NCBI RefSeq assembly: GCF_014837045.1
Contig: NZ_JACSPR010000002.1
Coordinates: 372,001 to 436,000 of the forward strand
Origin: Corynebacterium gallinarum
Lineage (GTDB): Bacteria; Actinomycetota; Actinomycetes; Mycobacteriales; Mycobacteriaceae
DNA: 64,000 nucleotides
Reading direction: 5' to 3'
Shown here: piece after piece, positions 44,744-55,555 of the stretch
Numbering within the stretch: position 1 is the first letter of the stretch
Layout: each line of letters opens with the position of its first letter
Translations under genes and position numbers: made by a program
Notes under the pieces: generated by a model
What the model was told of the DNA's origin: nothing
Databases searched by the model: none
Seen by the model: only the letters and a program-made list of their open reading frames with translations

Positions 44744-46450
44744 ATGTCGGCATTTGAAACCAGAGCCTGGTTGGAGCACTACCCGGAGTGGACCCCCCAC
44801 TCACTGGATTACGGCGACAACACGCTGCTGGACGTCTATGACAATAACCTGGCCATCAATGCGGAGAGATCCGCCACCTACTTCTTCGGCCGCACCCAGA
44901 CCTACGGGGAGCTGGACAAGGAGGTCCGTCGTGTCGCCGCCGGCCTGCGCGCCCTCGGCGTGCGCCCCGGTGACCGCGTGGCCATCGTCCTGCCCAACTG
45001 TCCACAGCACATCGCCGCGTTCTACGCCGTGCTCAAACTCGGTGCCGTGGTCATCGAGCACAACCCGCTCTACACCGCCAATGAGCTGCGGGAACCCTTC
45101 AAGGACCACGGTGCGCGTGTGGCCATCGCCTGGGACAAGGCGGCCTCCACCCTGGAGCGCCTGCGTGCCGACACCGCCCTGGAGACGATCGTGTCCGTGA
45201 ACATGATCAACGCCATGCCACCCCTCCAGCGCTTCGCCCTCAAACTGCCCATCCCCGCGCTGCGCAAGAGCCGCGAGGCCCTGTCCGGTGCCGCCCCCAA
45301 CACCGTCCCCTATGAGGTGCTGACCAGCTCCGCGATGGGTGGCCTCGGTGAGGACATCGTCTCCGAGGAGTCCGTAACCAAGGACACCACCGCACTGATC
45401 CTCTACACCTCCGGCACCACCGGCCGCCCCAAGGGTGCGCAGCTGAGCCACGGCAACCTGTTCGCCAACATCCTGCAGGGTAAGTCCTGGGTGCCGGGGC
45501 TGGGCGACAAGCAGGAGCGCATGCTCGGTGCCCTGCCGATGTTCCACGCCTACGGCCTGACCATGGTGGGCACCCTGTCCGTCTTCATCGGCGGCGAGAT
45601 GGTGCTGCTGCCCACCCCACGCATCGACCTGATCATGGACATCATGAAAAAACACACCCCCACCTGGCTGCCGGGCGTGCCCACCCTGTACGAAAAAATT
45701 GTCGAGGCCTCCGAGGAACAGGGCATCCCGATCAAGGGTGTGCGCAACTCCTTCTGTGGTGCCTCCACCCTGCCGGTACGCACCGTGGATCGCTGGGAAT
45801 CCCACACCGGTGGCCGCCTCGTGGAGGGCTACGGACTGACCGAGACCTCACCGGTGATCGTGGGCAACCCCATGGACGGCAACCGCCGCCCCGGCTATGT
45901 GGGTATCCCCTTCCCCGACACCCTGGTGCGCATTGCCAACCCCGATAACCCAGAGGAAACCATGCCCGACGGCACCGAGGGCGAGGTCCTGGTCAAGGGC
46001 CCCCAGGTGTTCAAGGGTTACCTCAACCAGGAAGAAGCCACCGAGAAGAGCTTCCACGACGGCTGGTACCGCACCGGTGATGTCGGTGTCATGGAGGAGG
46101 ACGGCTTCATCCGCCTGGTCGCTCGCATCAAGGAGGTCATCATCACCGGTGGCTTCAACGTCTACCCCGCCGAGGTCGAAGAAGTCCTGGCCGAGCACCC
46201 CGACATCGAGGACATCGCCGTCGTCGGCATGCCCCGTGAAGACGGCGCCGAGAACGTCGTTGCCGCCATCACCCTCGTCGAAGGCGCCGCCCTGGACCCA
46301 GAGGGCCTGAAGACCTACGCCCGCGAGAACCTCACCCGCTACAAGGTCCCCCGCACCTTCTACCACTTCGAGGAGATGCCCCGCGACCAGATGGGCAAGA
46401 TCCGCCGCCGTGAAGTGCAGGAGGAACTGCTGAAGAAGCACCAGCACTAG
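44744..46450 (+). CDS. Long-chain fatty acid-CoA ligase (AMP-forming)
   Basis: The 568-residue adenylating enzyme activates fatty acids to acyl-CoA. Motifs seen are the AMP-binding loop LILYTSGTTGRPKGAQLSH, the acid motif GYGLTETSPV, YRTGDVGVMEEDGF, and the C-terminal lysine in DQMGKIRRREV. GGAGG lies 8 nt before the ATG at 44744; the longer frame from 44711 lacks this. It resembles FadD15/FadD-type ligases. A TATACT box at 44693-44698 could be its -10. It ends in a strong hairpin. Confidence 0.92.
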   Translation: MSAFETRAWLEHYPEWTPHSLDYGDNTLLDVYDNNLAINAERSATYFFGRTQTYGELDKEVRRVAAGLRALGVRPGDRVAIVLPNCPQHIAAFYAVLKLGAVVIEHNPLYTANELREPFKDHGARVAIAWDKAASTLERLRADTALETIVSVNMINAMPPLQRFALKLPIPALRKSREALSGAAPNTVPYEVLTSSAMGGLGEDIVSEESVTKDTTALILYTSGTTGRPKGAQLSHGNLFANILQGKSWVPGLGDKQERMLGALPMFHAYGLTMVGTLSVFIGGEMVLLPTPRIDLIMDIMKKHTPTWLPGVPTLYEKIVEASEEQGIPIKGVRNSFCGASTLPVRTVDRWESHTGGRLVEGYGLTETSPVIVGNPMDGNRRPGYVGIPFPDTLVRIANPDNPEETMPDGTEGEVLVKGPQVFKGYLNQEEATEKSFHDGWYRTGDVGVMEEDGFIRLVARIKEVIITGGFNVYPAEVEEVLAEHPDIEDIAVVGMPREDGAENVVAAITLVEGAALDPEGLKTYARENLTRYKVPRTFYHFEEMPRDQMGKIRRREVQEELLKKHQH

Positions 46451-46466
46451 GCAGAGATTTACACGG

Positions 46467-46508
46467 AGGGGCGCCACCGCGGGGAGCAATTCGCCGGGTG
46501 GCGCCCCT
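46467..46508 (+). terminator. Terminator after the fatty acid-CoA ligase gene
   Basis: A hairpin with perfect 12-bp arms (AGGGGCGCCACC at 46467-46478, complement at 46497-46508) lies 16 bp after the stop codon and ends in TTT. It marks the boundary between the high-GC core and the lower-GC abiE region. Confidence 0.8.
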
Positions 46509-46647
46509 TTGCGATTGGTTTGGGTGGCATCCGGCCCCTCAATGTACGCAAAGCTCGCGCTGCGGAGTCTTCTAGTGCAAGAAGGAGTTGAAGAACAGCG
46601 ACTGTGGAGTAGTTAACGAAGGTCTCGGCCCCAGATTGGAATATAGC

Positions 46648-46675
46648 TTGGATTGTATCCCTTAGATGATACAAT
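46648..46675 (+). promoter_or_regulatory. abiE promoter with overlapping inverted-repeat operator
   Basis: TTGGAT (46648-46653) and TACAAT (46670-46675) form a sigma-70-like promoter with a 16-bp spacer. Overlapping it, ATTGTATC (46652-46659) and GATACAAT (46668-46675) are perfect 8-bp inverted arms separated by 8 bp. The right arm contains the -10 box. AbiEi antitoxins are known to bind inverted repeats in their own promoter, so this is a likely autoregulatory site 57 bp before the abiEi start. Confidence 0.75.
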
Positions 46676-46731
46676 TAAAGCCATAACAGCTGAAAATGTT
46701 TCGTCTATTTGATACTTTTCCAGGAGGAACT

Positions 46732-47703
46732 GTGCGGGCGGCCAGCGTTTTAGAGGAATTAGAGATTTTCGGTTCCTCCCAATGGGGTTTGGTGACCACT
46801 GCCCAAGCCCGAGCTCTAGGGATCGACCGCTTATGGTTATCTCGCATGAGCGCCCGGGGGACGCTTCAGCGAATTCGTCATGGCGTCTACGCCCTTCCTT
46901 CCGCCCGGCACGGGCCTTTCCAGGACTTGCAGGCCACGTGGCTGTCTACGGAACCAGACCTGGCAGCCGAAAGCCGACTCCACGCGGATGATCCTGTGAC
47001 CGTTTCCCATATCTCGGCAGCAGGGGTACACCATCTGGGGGATCTCGTACCGGCGCGTCATGAATTCTCTTCTCCAGCCCGACGTCAGACTACCCAGCCG
47101 GATATCCAATTTCACCGCCAGGAGGTTCCACCCCACGACCGAGTCTGGATTGACGGTCTCCCTGTGACCTCCGTGCCCCGTACGGTCGCAGATCTGGCGG
47201 AGGCAGCGGTGGATTTCGATCATCTGGCCCGTGTGGTGCGCGATGCTGTGGCAGAACACAATGTGGTGGTCACCGATCTCGCCGAGCGGCTATTCCCCCA
47301 TGTATATTCCTACGGCGCTGACAGCGGCAGCGAGTTGGTCGAGTCACTCTTGAATCATACTGGTTTTTTCCCACCTGATTCTCGCCTGGCCCCTAATTCC
47401 TGGCAGGCCACGATGTCAGAATTGATTACTCCGGAGCTGGAACAGCTCCTTCGAAAAGAGATCCGTGCTTCCTTATCCACGTTCTTAGACGATGGCGCCT
47501 TCGCGCATGGACAGAAACAGGTGATGGCTCAATTCACCGAGACATTGCAGCAGGTCTTGCGACAGGCCCCCGGGTTATCGGATGCTGGGGCCGGGATGAG
47601 TCGACTTCCCGGAACTATTCCCTCCCCTCCCCCACCTGCCGAGGAGCACGATCCTCGTGGTGGTCAACCCCTTAATACGGTAGAGGAAGAGAACGATGAT
47701 TGA
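46732..47703 (+). CDS. abiEi: AbiEi-type antitoxin of a type IV toxin-antitoxin system
   Basis: The 323-residue product has an N-terminal winged helix (LVTTAQARALGIDRLWLSRM followed by RIRHGVYALP), then the AbiEi core with HISAAGVHHLGDL and DGLPVTSVPRTVADLA, and a long C-terminal extension ending in an acidic tail. AGGAGG lies 5 nt before the GTG at 46732; the ATG at 46696 has no such site. It overlaps abiEii by 8 bp, the standard order for AbiE systems, which act in plasmid maintenance and abortive phage defence. The antitoxin represses transcription and counters the toxin without a stable complex. GC content is below the neighbours. Confidence 0.85.
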   Translation: MRAASVLEELEIFGSSQWGLVTTAQARALGIDRLWLSRMSARGTLQRIRHGVYALPSARHGPFQDLQATWLSTEPDLAAESRLHADDPVTVSHISAAGVHHLGDLVPARHEFSSPARRQTTQPDIQFHRQEVPPHDRVWIDGLPVTSVPRTVADLAEAAVDFDHLARVVRDAVAEHNVVVTDLAERLFPHVYSYGADSGSELVESLLNHTGFFPPDSRLAPNSWQATMSELITPELEQLLRKEIRASLSTFLDDGAFAHGQKQVMAQFTETLQQVLRQAPGLSDAGAGMSRLPGTIPSPPPPAEEHDPRGGQPLNTVEEENDD

Positions 47704-48646
47704 CTCTGTGGGGAATCCACGGGATCAACAGAATCTCCAACGATTGCGGCGCGTGTTGGAAAATCAGCTCAACAAGGAGGCCCGAGCACGAGGAGTAGAT
47801 TCTCAACTCATCCGCAAGCAGTACGTTTTCGCCCTCTTTTTCAAGCGCCTCTTCCGTGCAGATGAGCCTGGGTGGATGTTGCTGGGTGGAAATGCACTGT
47901 TGATCCTTACCGGTGGAGGGCGTTTTACGAGGGATATAGACCTCGCCCGCGACACCCCGTGGGAAGACCCTGCCAGCGTCCTGGATGAACTGCAGGTCTT
48001 AACCAATAATGGCAACGATCTGGATCCTTTCCGTTTCAGGCTCGACAGAATCGATCCGCATGCAGAGCCAGACGCTTTTGGTTACGGTACTGCTACTACG
48101 AAAATCCCGGTAACTGTATGGTTGGGCAACCGGATGTTCGACACTTTCGTCATCGACATCACCCATCGACGACATGTGCATGGCCCAGTAGACCTGCTCC
48201 CCTTATCCCCGGTGATTGAGCACGAAACCCTGCAGAGCCTGCCCCGGGTGCCGGTGGTGGCAGTGGAAAACCATCTGGCGGACAAAATCTGCGCCATGTA
48301 CGAGCCTCATGGCAGAAACAGAGACAGACCTTCTACCAGATATCGCGATTTGGCGGACATTGTCCGTATTATCCAGGCTGTAGATATTGATGCTGGACGC
48401 CTTACCGGGAATCTTCACCATGAACAGCAACGACGCCAGATCGTTTTACCCCGGCAGCTGCTTGCTCCGTCACCGCAGTGGGAGAAGGGCTTCGCAACAG
48501 CCGCGAAAAACTTCGCCGAGTACCCCACCGAGTACCATCAGCTGCCGGCCTCGCTGCGTTACGCCGGAGACTGTCTCAATCCCCTGCTCAGCGGGGAAAT
48601 TACCGCGGGCCGGTGGAACGCAAGGGCCCAGGTCTGGGAAACCTAG
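47696..48646 (+). CDS. abiEii: AbiEii-type nucleotidyltransferase toxin
   Basis: The 316-residue protein belongs to the DNA polymerase beta-like nucleotidyltransferases. The active site reads LLGGNALL (62-69) with TRDID (78-82), followed by ENHLADKICA (191-200) and RYRDLADI (215-222), the complete AbiEii motif set. Such toxins block growth; related enzymes add nucleotides to tRNA. The ATG overlaps the antitoxin stop (ATGATTGA) and AGAGGAAGAG lies upstream. The last part of the gene reaches a higher GC content. It probably arrived by horizontal transfer with its antitoxin. Confidence 0.87.
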   Translation: MIDSVGNPRDQQNLQRLRRVLENQLNKEARARGVDSQLIRKQYVFALFFKRLFRADEPGWMLLGGNALLILTGGGRFTRDIDLARDTPWEDPASVLDELQVLTNNGNDLDPFRFRLDRIDPHAEPDAFGYGTATTKIPVTVWLGNRMFDTFVIDITHRRHVHGPVDLLPLSPVIEHETLQSLPRVPVVAVENHLADKICAMYEPHGRNRDRPSTRYRDLADIVRIIQAVDIDAGRLTGNLHHEQQRRQIVLPRQLLAPSPQWEKGFATAAKNFAEYPTEYHQLPASLRYAGDCLNPLLSGEITAGRWNARAQVWET

Positions 48647-48656
48647 TTTCAGACCC

Positions 48657-49249
48657 TCACTTTTGCCCCGCCCAGGCCACCCGGATCATGTCCTCGAGTG
48701 CATCAAGGCGCACATCCTCAGGCTTATTGATGTACACACATCCGACACCGCGGGTGTATTTACCCAGTTGAGCCAGCAGTTCCTCATCTCCCTCCAAACC
48801 GTAAAGGGAGATTTTGGCTTTCCGGGGACTGAAACCCACTGCAAACCAGTCAACCTCACGGCCGGTGTGGGAGACATAGTGAACCTGGCCGTACCCGATC
48901 ATTGACGGTCCCCACATCCGTGGCTCCACCCCCGTGACACGGTTGAAAATTTCCAGGAGCAGGTGCGCGGGGTCTCCAGGCCATTGATGAAATCCACCGG
49001 GTCCACTGAGGTGATGCGGGTTTTGATGTCCGGTGCACTGACCCCGGTATGTCCCGGTGTGATGGTGGCGCCCCGAGCCGGAAGAACCGGGATAGTCCCA
49101 CCCAGCGACATGCCCCTTTCCGCCAGTTGTTCCTGGATCCGTTCCAGTGTGCGCGGCCCCACCCCAGGCAGAGAGATCAGCTCGGCGTAGTCGATGCCGT
49201 TGAGTGATTCCAGATCCGGGTAACCCGCATCGACCAGCTTCTTAATCAA
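48657..49249 (-). pseudogene. Frameshifted HhH / DUF1801-type gene
   Basis: Two overlapping frames read as one protein. The upstream frame (start TTG 49249) has a helix-hairpin-helix motif YAELISLPGVGPRTLERI and runs to DPVDFINGLE. There homology jumps by one base into a second frame: DPAHLLLEIFNRVTGVEPRM, then WGPSMIGYGQVHYVSHTGRE, a DUF1801 domain ending near 48657. A single-base loss close to 48972-48977 (GGAGA in the minus strand, probably once GGAGGA) explains both. The restored protein would have about 197 residues. The upstream frame ends in unrelated residues at 48899. Its start overlaps the murB stop. It could also be a sequencing error. Confidence 0.75.
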
Positions 49250-50375
49250 TTTTCACGCCCACCCACACCGGCTCCGGCACCAAAGTCACCCCGAAAACGG
49301 CGTACACCCCATCCCGGATCTCCCTGGCCAGTGCCACGAGGTCCTCGCTGGTGGCGTCGCCGCGGTTGGTGAGGGCGAGGGTGTGTTTCGTCGATAAGCC
49401 GGCGCGGGCACCAACCCCCGGGTGGCCCTTGGCGAACCCGGCGCGCTCGATCAGCCAGGCGGCGGAGAGCTTCTCCTTGCCCTCCCCTGCCGGGTAGCGG
49501 GGCATGCGGGCGGCCTCCTCCTCGCCGCGTTCCGCGGCTACGCGCGCCTGCACCTGATCCGCGAGCGCGGGGTCCACGATGGGGTTGGTGAAGAAGGAGC
49601 CGGCGGACCAGGTGTCGTGGTCGGTGGTTTCCACGACCATGCCCTTGGCGCGGCGCAGTTCCAGCACGGCCTCGCGGACCAGGGCGACGGGGCGGCGCAC
49701 CGTACCGGCGGCGTTTTCCTCTGCGGAGACGGCCAGGCGGCGGGCCAGTTCGCCGAAGCGCAGGGGGGCGGAGAGCCCGTCGTCGCGAAGCTGTAATTCG
49801 ATGGCGAGCACCACGGCGCGGTTGGTGAATTTCAGGTTGGAGTACCTGTAGGCCAGCTCCAGGGATGCAGCGTCCACCCACGCGACCTCGCCCGTGCCGC
49901 GGTCAAGCAGCTGGACGCGGGTGAGCACATCGGAGATCTCCACGCCGTAGGCGCCGACGTTCTGCACCGGGGTGGCGCCGGCGGATCCGGGGATGCCGGA
50001 CAGACACTCAATGCCACCCAGGCCTGCATCCACGGACAGGGAGACCACGTCGTCCCATTCCGCGCCGGCCTCGGCCACAACCACGCTGTTAGCCAGGTTG
50101 AGGGTGATGTCCGCGGCCTCGATGATCACGGCCACCACATCCAGCTCACCGTCGGCGACCACGAGGTTGGAGCCCCCGCCGACGACGAGTAGTGGGACGG
50201 AGGAGCGGTCCAGCAACCGGACCACCTCGGCCACGGCCCCCGTGGTGGCGCAGCGGACGGAAAGCCTGGGCTTTCCGCCGATACGCAGGGTGGTCAGATC
50301 CGCGAACGTCACGTCCGGATCGAGTTCCGCGCCGTCGACTGCGGCGATTTCCTGGGTCAGCGATGAATCCAACAC
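49242..50375 (-). CDS. murB: UDP-N-acetylenolpyruvoylglucosamine reductase
   Basis: The 377-residue FAD enzyme reduces UDP-GlcNAc-enolpyruvate to UDP-MurNAc for peptidoglycan. Motifs include TTLRIGGKPRLSVRC, LLVVGGGSNLVVADG (FAD), GIPGSAGATPVQNVGAYG, YRYSNLKF, and the catalytic serine region AGSFFTNPIV. The GTG at 50375 was chosen because the frame upstream (to 51152) is an antisense shadow of two other genes. A TACCGT box ends 7 nt before this GTG, so it is probably leaderless. It is divergent from the DUF2505 gene with 24 bp between starts. Confidence 0.93.
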   Translation of the reverse strand: MLDSSLTQEIAAVDGAELDPDVTFADLTTLRIGGKPRLSVRCATTGAVAEVVRLLDRSSVPLLVVGGGSNLVVADGELDVVAVIIEAADITLNLANSVVVAEAGAEWDDVVSLSVDAGLGGIECLSGIPGSAGATPVQNVGAYGVEISDVLTRVQLLDRGTGEVAWVDAASLELAYRYSNLKFTNRAVVLAIELQLRDDGLSAPLRFGELARRLAVSAEENAAGTVRRPVALVREAVLELRRAKGMVVETTDHDTWSAGSFFTNPIVDPALADQVQARVAAERGEEEAARMPRYPAGEGKEKLSAAWLIERAGFAKGHPGVGARAGLSTKHTLALTNRGDATSEDLVALAREIRDGVYAVFGVTLVPEPVWVGVKID

Positions 50376-50382
50376 CCCATTA

Positions 50383-50392
50383 ACGGTAGTCT
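50383..50392. promoter_or_regulatory. Overlapping divergent leaderless -10 boxes (murB / DUF2505)
   Basis: On the minus strand TACCGT (50383-50388) is followed by exactly 7 nt and the murB GTG. On the plus strand TAGTCT (50387-50392) is followed by exactly 7 nt and the DUF2505 ATG at 50400. The boxes share two bases. The whole space between the two start codons is 24 bp, so no leader can exist. Confidence 0.65.
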
Positions 50393-50399
50393 TATCCTC

Positions 50400-50903
50400 A
50401 TGGCAACGCGTACCGAAAACACCGTAACGATCAATCAGCCCCTCGAGAAGGTCCATCAGGCCTTCACCAACCAGGAATACTGGGCCTACATCGCCCAGAA
50501 CCTCTCCCCCGAGCCGGGCGAGGTCAACTCCTTCACTGCAACCGACGGCGGCGCAGATGTCGTCCTCTTCGAGGTTCTCCCCCTCGATGTCCTCCCCGAG
50601 GCCGTCCGCGCGATGATCAGCCAGGCGCTGAAGGTCAAGCGCACCATCACCGTCGGCGCACTGTCCGACGGCACCGCGCACCTCGACTACAACGCCGACG
50701 TCAAGGGCACCCCGGTCGACTTCAAGGGCACCATCGGTGTCGCTGGCGATGACGCCACCACCACCCTGGCCTACAACAACGAGGTCTCCGTCAACATCCC
50801 GTTCATGGGCCCCGCCATCGAGCCGAAGGTTGCTGACGCACTCGGTGAGCTCTTCGCCAACGAAGGCGCCCTCACCGAGAAGTGGATCTCCGAGAACCTC
50901 TAA
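50400..50903 (+). CDS. DUF2505 family protein
   Basis: The 167-residue product matches the actinobacterial DUF2505 pattern: an N-terminal TRTENTVTINQPLEKVHQAF that resembles a START/SRPBCC-type fold, a beta-rich middle and the closing helix KVADALGELFANEGALTEKW. No catalytic residues are known. It has no ribosome-binding site and is probably translated from a leaderless mRNA. A methyltransferase-like gene follows after 12 bp. Confidence 0.86.
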   Translation: MATRTENTVTINQPLEKVHQAFTNQEYWAYIAQNLSPEPGEVNSFTATDGGADVVLFEVLPLDVLPEAVRAMISQALKVKRTITVGALSDGTAHLDYNADVKGTPVDFKGTIGVAGDDATTTLAYNNEVSVNIPFMGPAIEPKVADALGELFANEGALTEKWISENL

Positions 50904-50915
50904 CAGCACTATTTC

Positions 50916-51734
50916 ATGGCCGATCACGCACACAACCTGCGCGCCGACTTTGCCAAGGTCAAAGCGGCTAAACCGATCGGCGTGATCACCCGGGGCACCA
51001 CCGGTGTGAACCGTCTCAGGCGGTTCGACCGGTGGTGCTTTCATCATTCCCGCATCCGCGGCCTGCTGGCCCAGGCCGAGAACCCGCTGGTCCTGGACGT
51101 CGGTTACGGCGCCAGCCACACGACCACTGTGGAGTGGGGGCGCTGGATCCACCGCATGCGTGATAGCGCCACCGTCATCGGCCTCGAGATCAACCCCGAG
51201 CGCGTCCTACCCCCGCAGGGTGGCGTCAGCTTCGAGCTCGGCGGTTTCGAACTCGCCGGCTATCAACCGCAGGTGGTCCGCGCCTTCAATGTCCTGCGTC
51301 AATATGATGTGGAGCAGGTCGAGGCGGCCTGGACCACGGTGACCTCGCGCCTGGCTCCCGGCGGGGTGTTCATCGAGGGCACCTGCGACGAGATCGGTCG
51401 GCGGTGCAGCTGGATCCTGCTGGACGCGAGCGGCCCACAGACCCTCACTCTGGCCTGGCACCCGTGGGGTGTGTCGCGCCCCTCGGATGTGGCCGAGCGC
51501 CTGCCCAAGGTGCTCATCCACCGCAATGTGCCCGGCGAGAAGATCCACTCTTTGCTCACCGCGGCTGACACCGCCTGGGATTACGCCGCTGGCTGGGAAC
51601 CCTATGGCCCCCGGGTGCGTTGGGAGAAGGCCCGCGCCATGCTCATCGATCAGGGTTGGCCCATCGAGGTCTCCCGCCGTCGCGTCGGCGACGCCCTGCT
51701 CACCGTGCCGTGGGACGTGGTCGCGCCGAACTGA
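50916..51734 (+). CDS. SAM-dependent methyltransferase-like protein
   Basis: The 272-residue protein has a class I methyltransferase core: motif I LVLDVGYGASHTTTVEWG (near residues 56-73), an acidic second strand VIGLEINPERV, and VTSRLAPGGVFIEGTCDE as the motif near strand 5. The pair GYGAS replaces the usual GxGxG, so cofactor binding is likely but not certain. The N-terminal 45 residues and the Trp-rich C-terminal half are specific. It follows the DUF2505 gene by 12 bp and is probably cotranscribed. The substrate is unknown. Confidence 0.8.
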   Translation: MADHAHNLRADFAKVKAAKPIGVITRGTTGVNRLRRFDRWCFHHSRIRGLLAQAENPLVLDVGYGASHTTTVEWGRWIHRMRDSATVIGLEINPERVLPPQGGVSFELGGFELAGYQPQVVRAFNVLRQYDVEQVEAAWTTVTSRLAPGGVFIEGTCDEIGRRCSWILLDASGPQTLTLAWHPWGVSRPSDVAERLPKVLIHRNVPGEKIHSLLTAADTAWDYAAGWEPYGPRVRWEKARAMLIDQGWPIEVSRRRVGDALLTVPWDVVAPN

Positions 51735-51846
51735 GCTTGTCGACGCCTGATTGCCGAGGCCTCCGGTGCGGCATTGCCAGCAACCTTTCAGCCACTTTTG
51801 CGGGGTGCATCCGGCACGCGTCGGAGGGATAGGGAACACTGGGTGC

Positions 51847-52656
51847 GTGGCTAAAACAAAGAGTTCGGTTGTTCCCAAGGTCCTGATCACCATCGTGGTG
51901 GTTGTTGTCATTCTGCTTCTCGTCGCCGAGTTCGGGCTGCGCTGGTTCATCGGTAACCAGTTGAAGTCGGAATTCAACCAGCAGGCGGCGGAGCAGGGAC
52001 TGACCGTGGAGGAGGACCCCTCCGTCTCCTTCGGCACCTATCCCCTGCTGCTGGGTCTGGCGCAGGGCAGCATCAAGCATGTAGCCGTGGATGTCCCCGA
52101 GACCCTGGAGATCACCTACCCCGGTGGGGCCGGCAGCGTCCCGGAGATCTCCGGCACCCCGGAGGCAACCATCGTGCTCGGTGAGTTGAGCACCGCCGAC
52201 ATGGACAATCCCGTGGCCGGCACCTTCGATCTGACCACCTTCGCCCCGGATGAGTTCATCCTGGCCACCGTCCAGGCTGAGATGGCCAAGGCCACCAGTG
52301 GTGAGGATGCCGGTCTGGCTGAGCGTCTGGTGCAGGAACTGGTGAAGATCACCAACGTGCGCTCCAATGTGGATGCCCAGGCCGTGGAGGTCGAATTCAC
52401 CGATGGCGCCGCACGCCTGAACATGCGCCCCATCGTGCTCAACGGCCAGCTGGCCTTCGAGGTTCTGGATTCCCAGCTGTTCGGCATCGCCCTGCCGGAG
52501 GATATCTCCCGCGCACTGACCGAGGGCCTGCAGGCCAGCGTGGATCAGGTCGCCGGTGGCCTGGAGATCAACAGCATCGACGTGGTCGAAGGTGGCCTCA
52601 ACATCAACCTGGTCGGCGAGAACATCAACGTGCGCACCCTGGAGAGCGTCGGTTAA
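51847..52656 (+). CDS. LmeA-like (DUF2993) lipid-binding protein, membrane-anchored
   Basis: The 269-residue product has one N-terminal membrane helix (VLITIVVVVVILLLVAEFGL) and then a DUF2993 domain: SFGTYPLLLGLAQGSIKHVAVDVP, VEVEFTDGAARLNMRP and IALPEDISRALTEGLQ. The mycobacterial relative LmeA binds phospholipids and supports mannan elongation in the envelope, so a periplasmic lipid role is likely. The GTG at 51847 gives MAKTKSSVVPK; the frame upstream to 51751 has no homology. It ends in a strong terminator. Confidence 0.85.
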   Translation: MAKTKSSVVPKVLITIVVVVVILLLVAEFGLRWFIGNQLKSEFNQQAAEQGLTVEEDPSVSFGTYPLLLGLAQGSIKHVAVDVPETLEITYPGGAGSVPEISGTPEATIVLGELSTADMDNPVAGTFDLTTFAPDEFILATVQAEMAKATSGEDAGLAERLVQELVKITNVRSNVDAQAVEVEFTDGAARLNMRPIVLNGQLAFEVLDSQLFGIALPEDISRALTEGLQASVDQVAGGLEINSIDVVEGGLNINLVGENINVRTLESVG

Positions 52657-52680
52657 CGCGTCGTTTCTCGGAGACTGATC

Positions 52681-52720
52681 AAACCCACCGCGTGGCACAG
52701 GCCACGGCCGGTGGGTTTTG
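52681..52720 (+). terminator. Terminator after the LmeA-like gene
   Basis: AAACCCACCG (52681-52690) pairs with CGGTGGGTTT (52709-52718), with an inner stem CGTGG/CCACG. A T-run follows. It lies 25 bp after the stop and just before the copper promoter. Confidence 0.85.
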
Positions 52721-52738
52721 TCATTCCCACCCTTGCCC

Positions 52739-52757
52739 TATACCCCCAGGGGGTATA
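52739..52757 (+). promoter_or_regulatory. CsoR-type operator in the copA promoter
   Basis: TATACCCCCAGGGGGTATA is a near-perfect palindrome with 9-bp arms, the typical CsoR operator with a G/C tract flanked by TATA. TTGCCC (52733-52738) and TACCCT (52756-52761) give a -35/-10 pair with a 17-bp spacer, and the operator fills that spacer. It lies 48 bp before copA, and CsoR is encoded in the same operon. Confidence 0.88.
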
Positions 52758-52804
52758 CCCTGAAGGGTAGTGAAACATACTGCGAAAGGGAGGATTGATC
52801 AGCG

Positions 52805-55089
<2,285 letters not shown>

Positions 55090-55093
<4 letters not shown>

Positions 55094-55416
55094 CCACCAG
55101 TGACCAGGTGTGCTGTGGAAGCAGCGATGAGCACCAGCACGGCTACATCGACGAGAAGAAGCGCTACCTCGCCCGGCTCAAGCGCATCGAGGGCCAGACG
55201 CGTGGTATCCACCGGATGATCGATGAGGAACAGTACTGCATTGACATCCTCACGCAGATCTCCGCGGTCAACTCCGCCCTGAAGAATGTGGCCTTCGGCC
55301 TGCTGGAGGACCACATGAGGCACTGCGTCCGCGACGCCGCCGAACTGGGTGGCGAGGAACTGGACGCGAAACTGAAGGAGGTCTCCGACGCCATCGCGAG
55401 GTTCTCGAAGGCGTGA
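55090..55416 (+). CDS. csoR: Copper-sensing repressor CsoR
   Basis: The 108-residue four-helix-bundle repressor has the CsoR family Cu(I) ligands Cys-His-Cys in QYCIDIL and [10 protein letters not shown], with [21 protein letters not shown] as the first helix. It represses copA-csoR and is released by Cu(I). Its ATG overlaps the copA stop (ATGA). The N-terminus [11 protein letters not shown] adds extra cysteines and histidines. It may also act at the palindrome at 60159. Confidence 0.95.
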
Positions 55417-55431
55417 TGAGTTGATATCTTG

Positions 55432-55466
55432 ACCCCGGCGCGCTGTAGGTGGCGTCGGGGTTTTGT
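55432..55466 (+). terminator. Terminator of the copA-csoR operon
   Basis: ACCCCGGCGC (55432-55441) pairs with GCGTCGGGGT (55452-55461) with one G-T pair, followed by TTTTG. It lies 15 bp after the csoR stop. Confidence 0.75.
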
Positions 55467-55555
55467 TATGCAAATTTGTCCTGGGCCGGGGGCCGGCGGG
55501 CCTGTTTCCATGTCACGATTGACAGAAGAGTTGGACACGGGAGAAGGAGCAGGAC

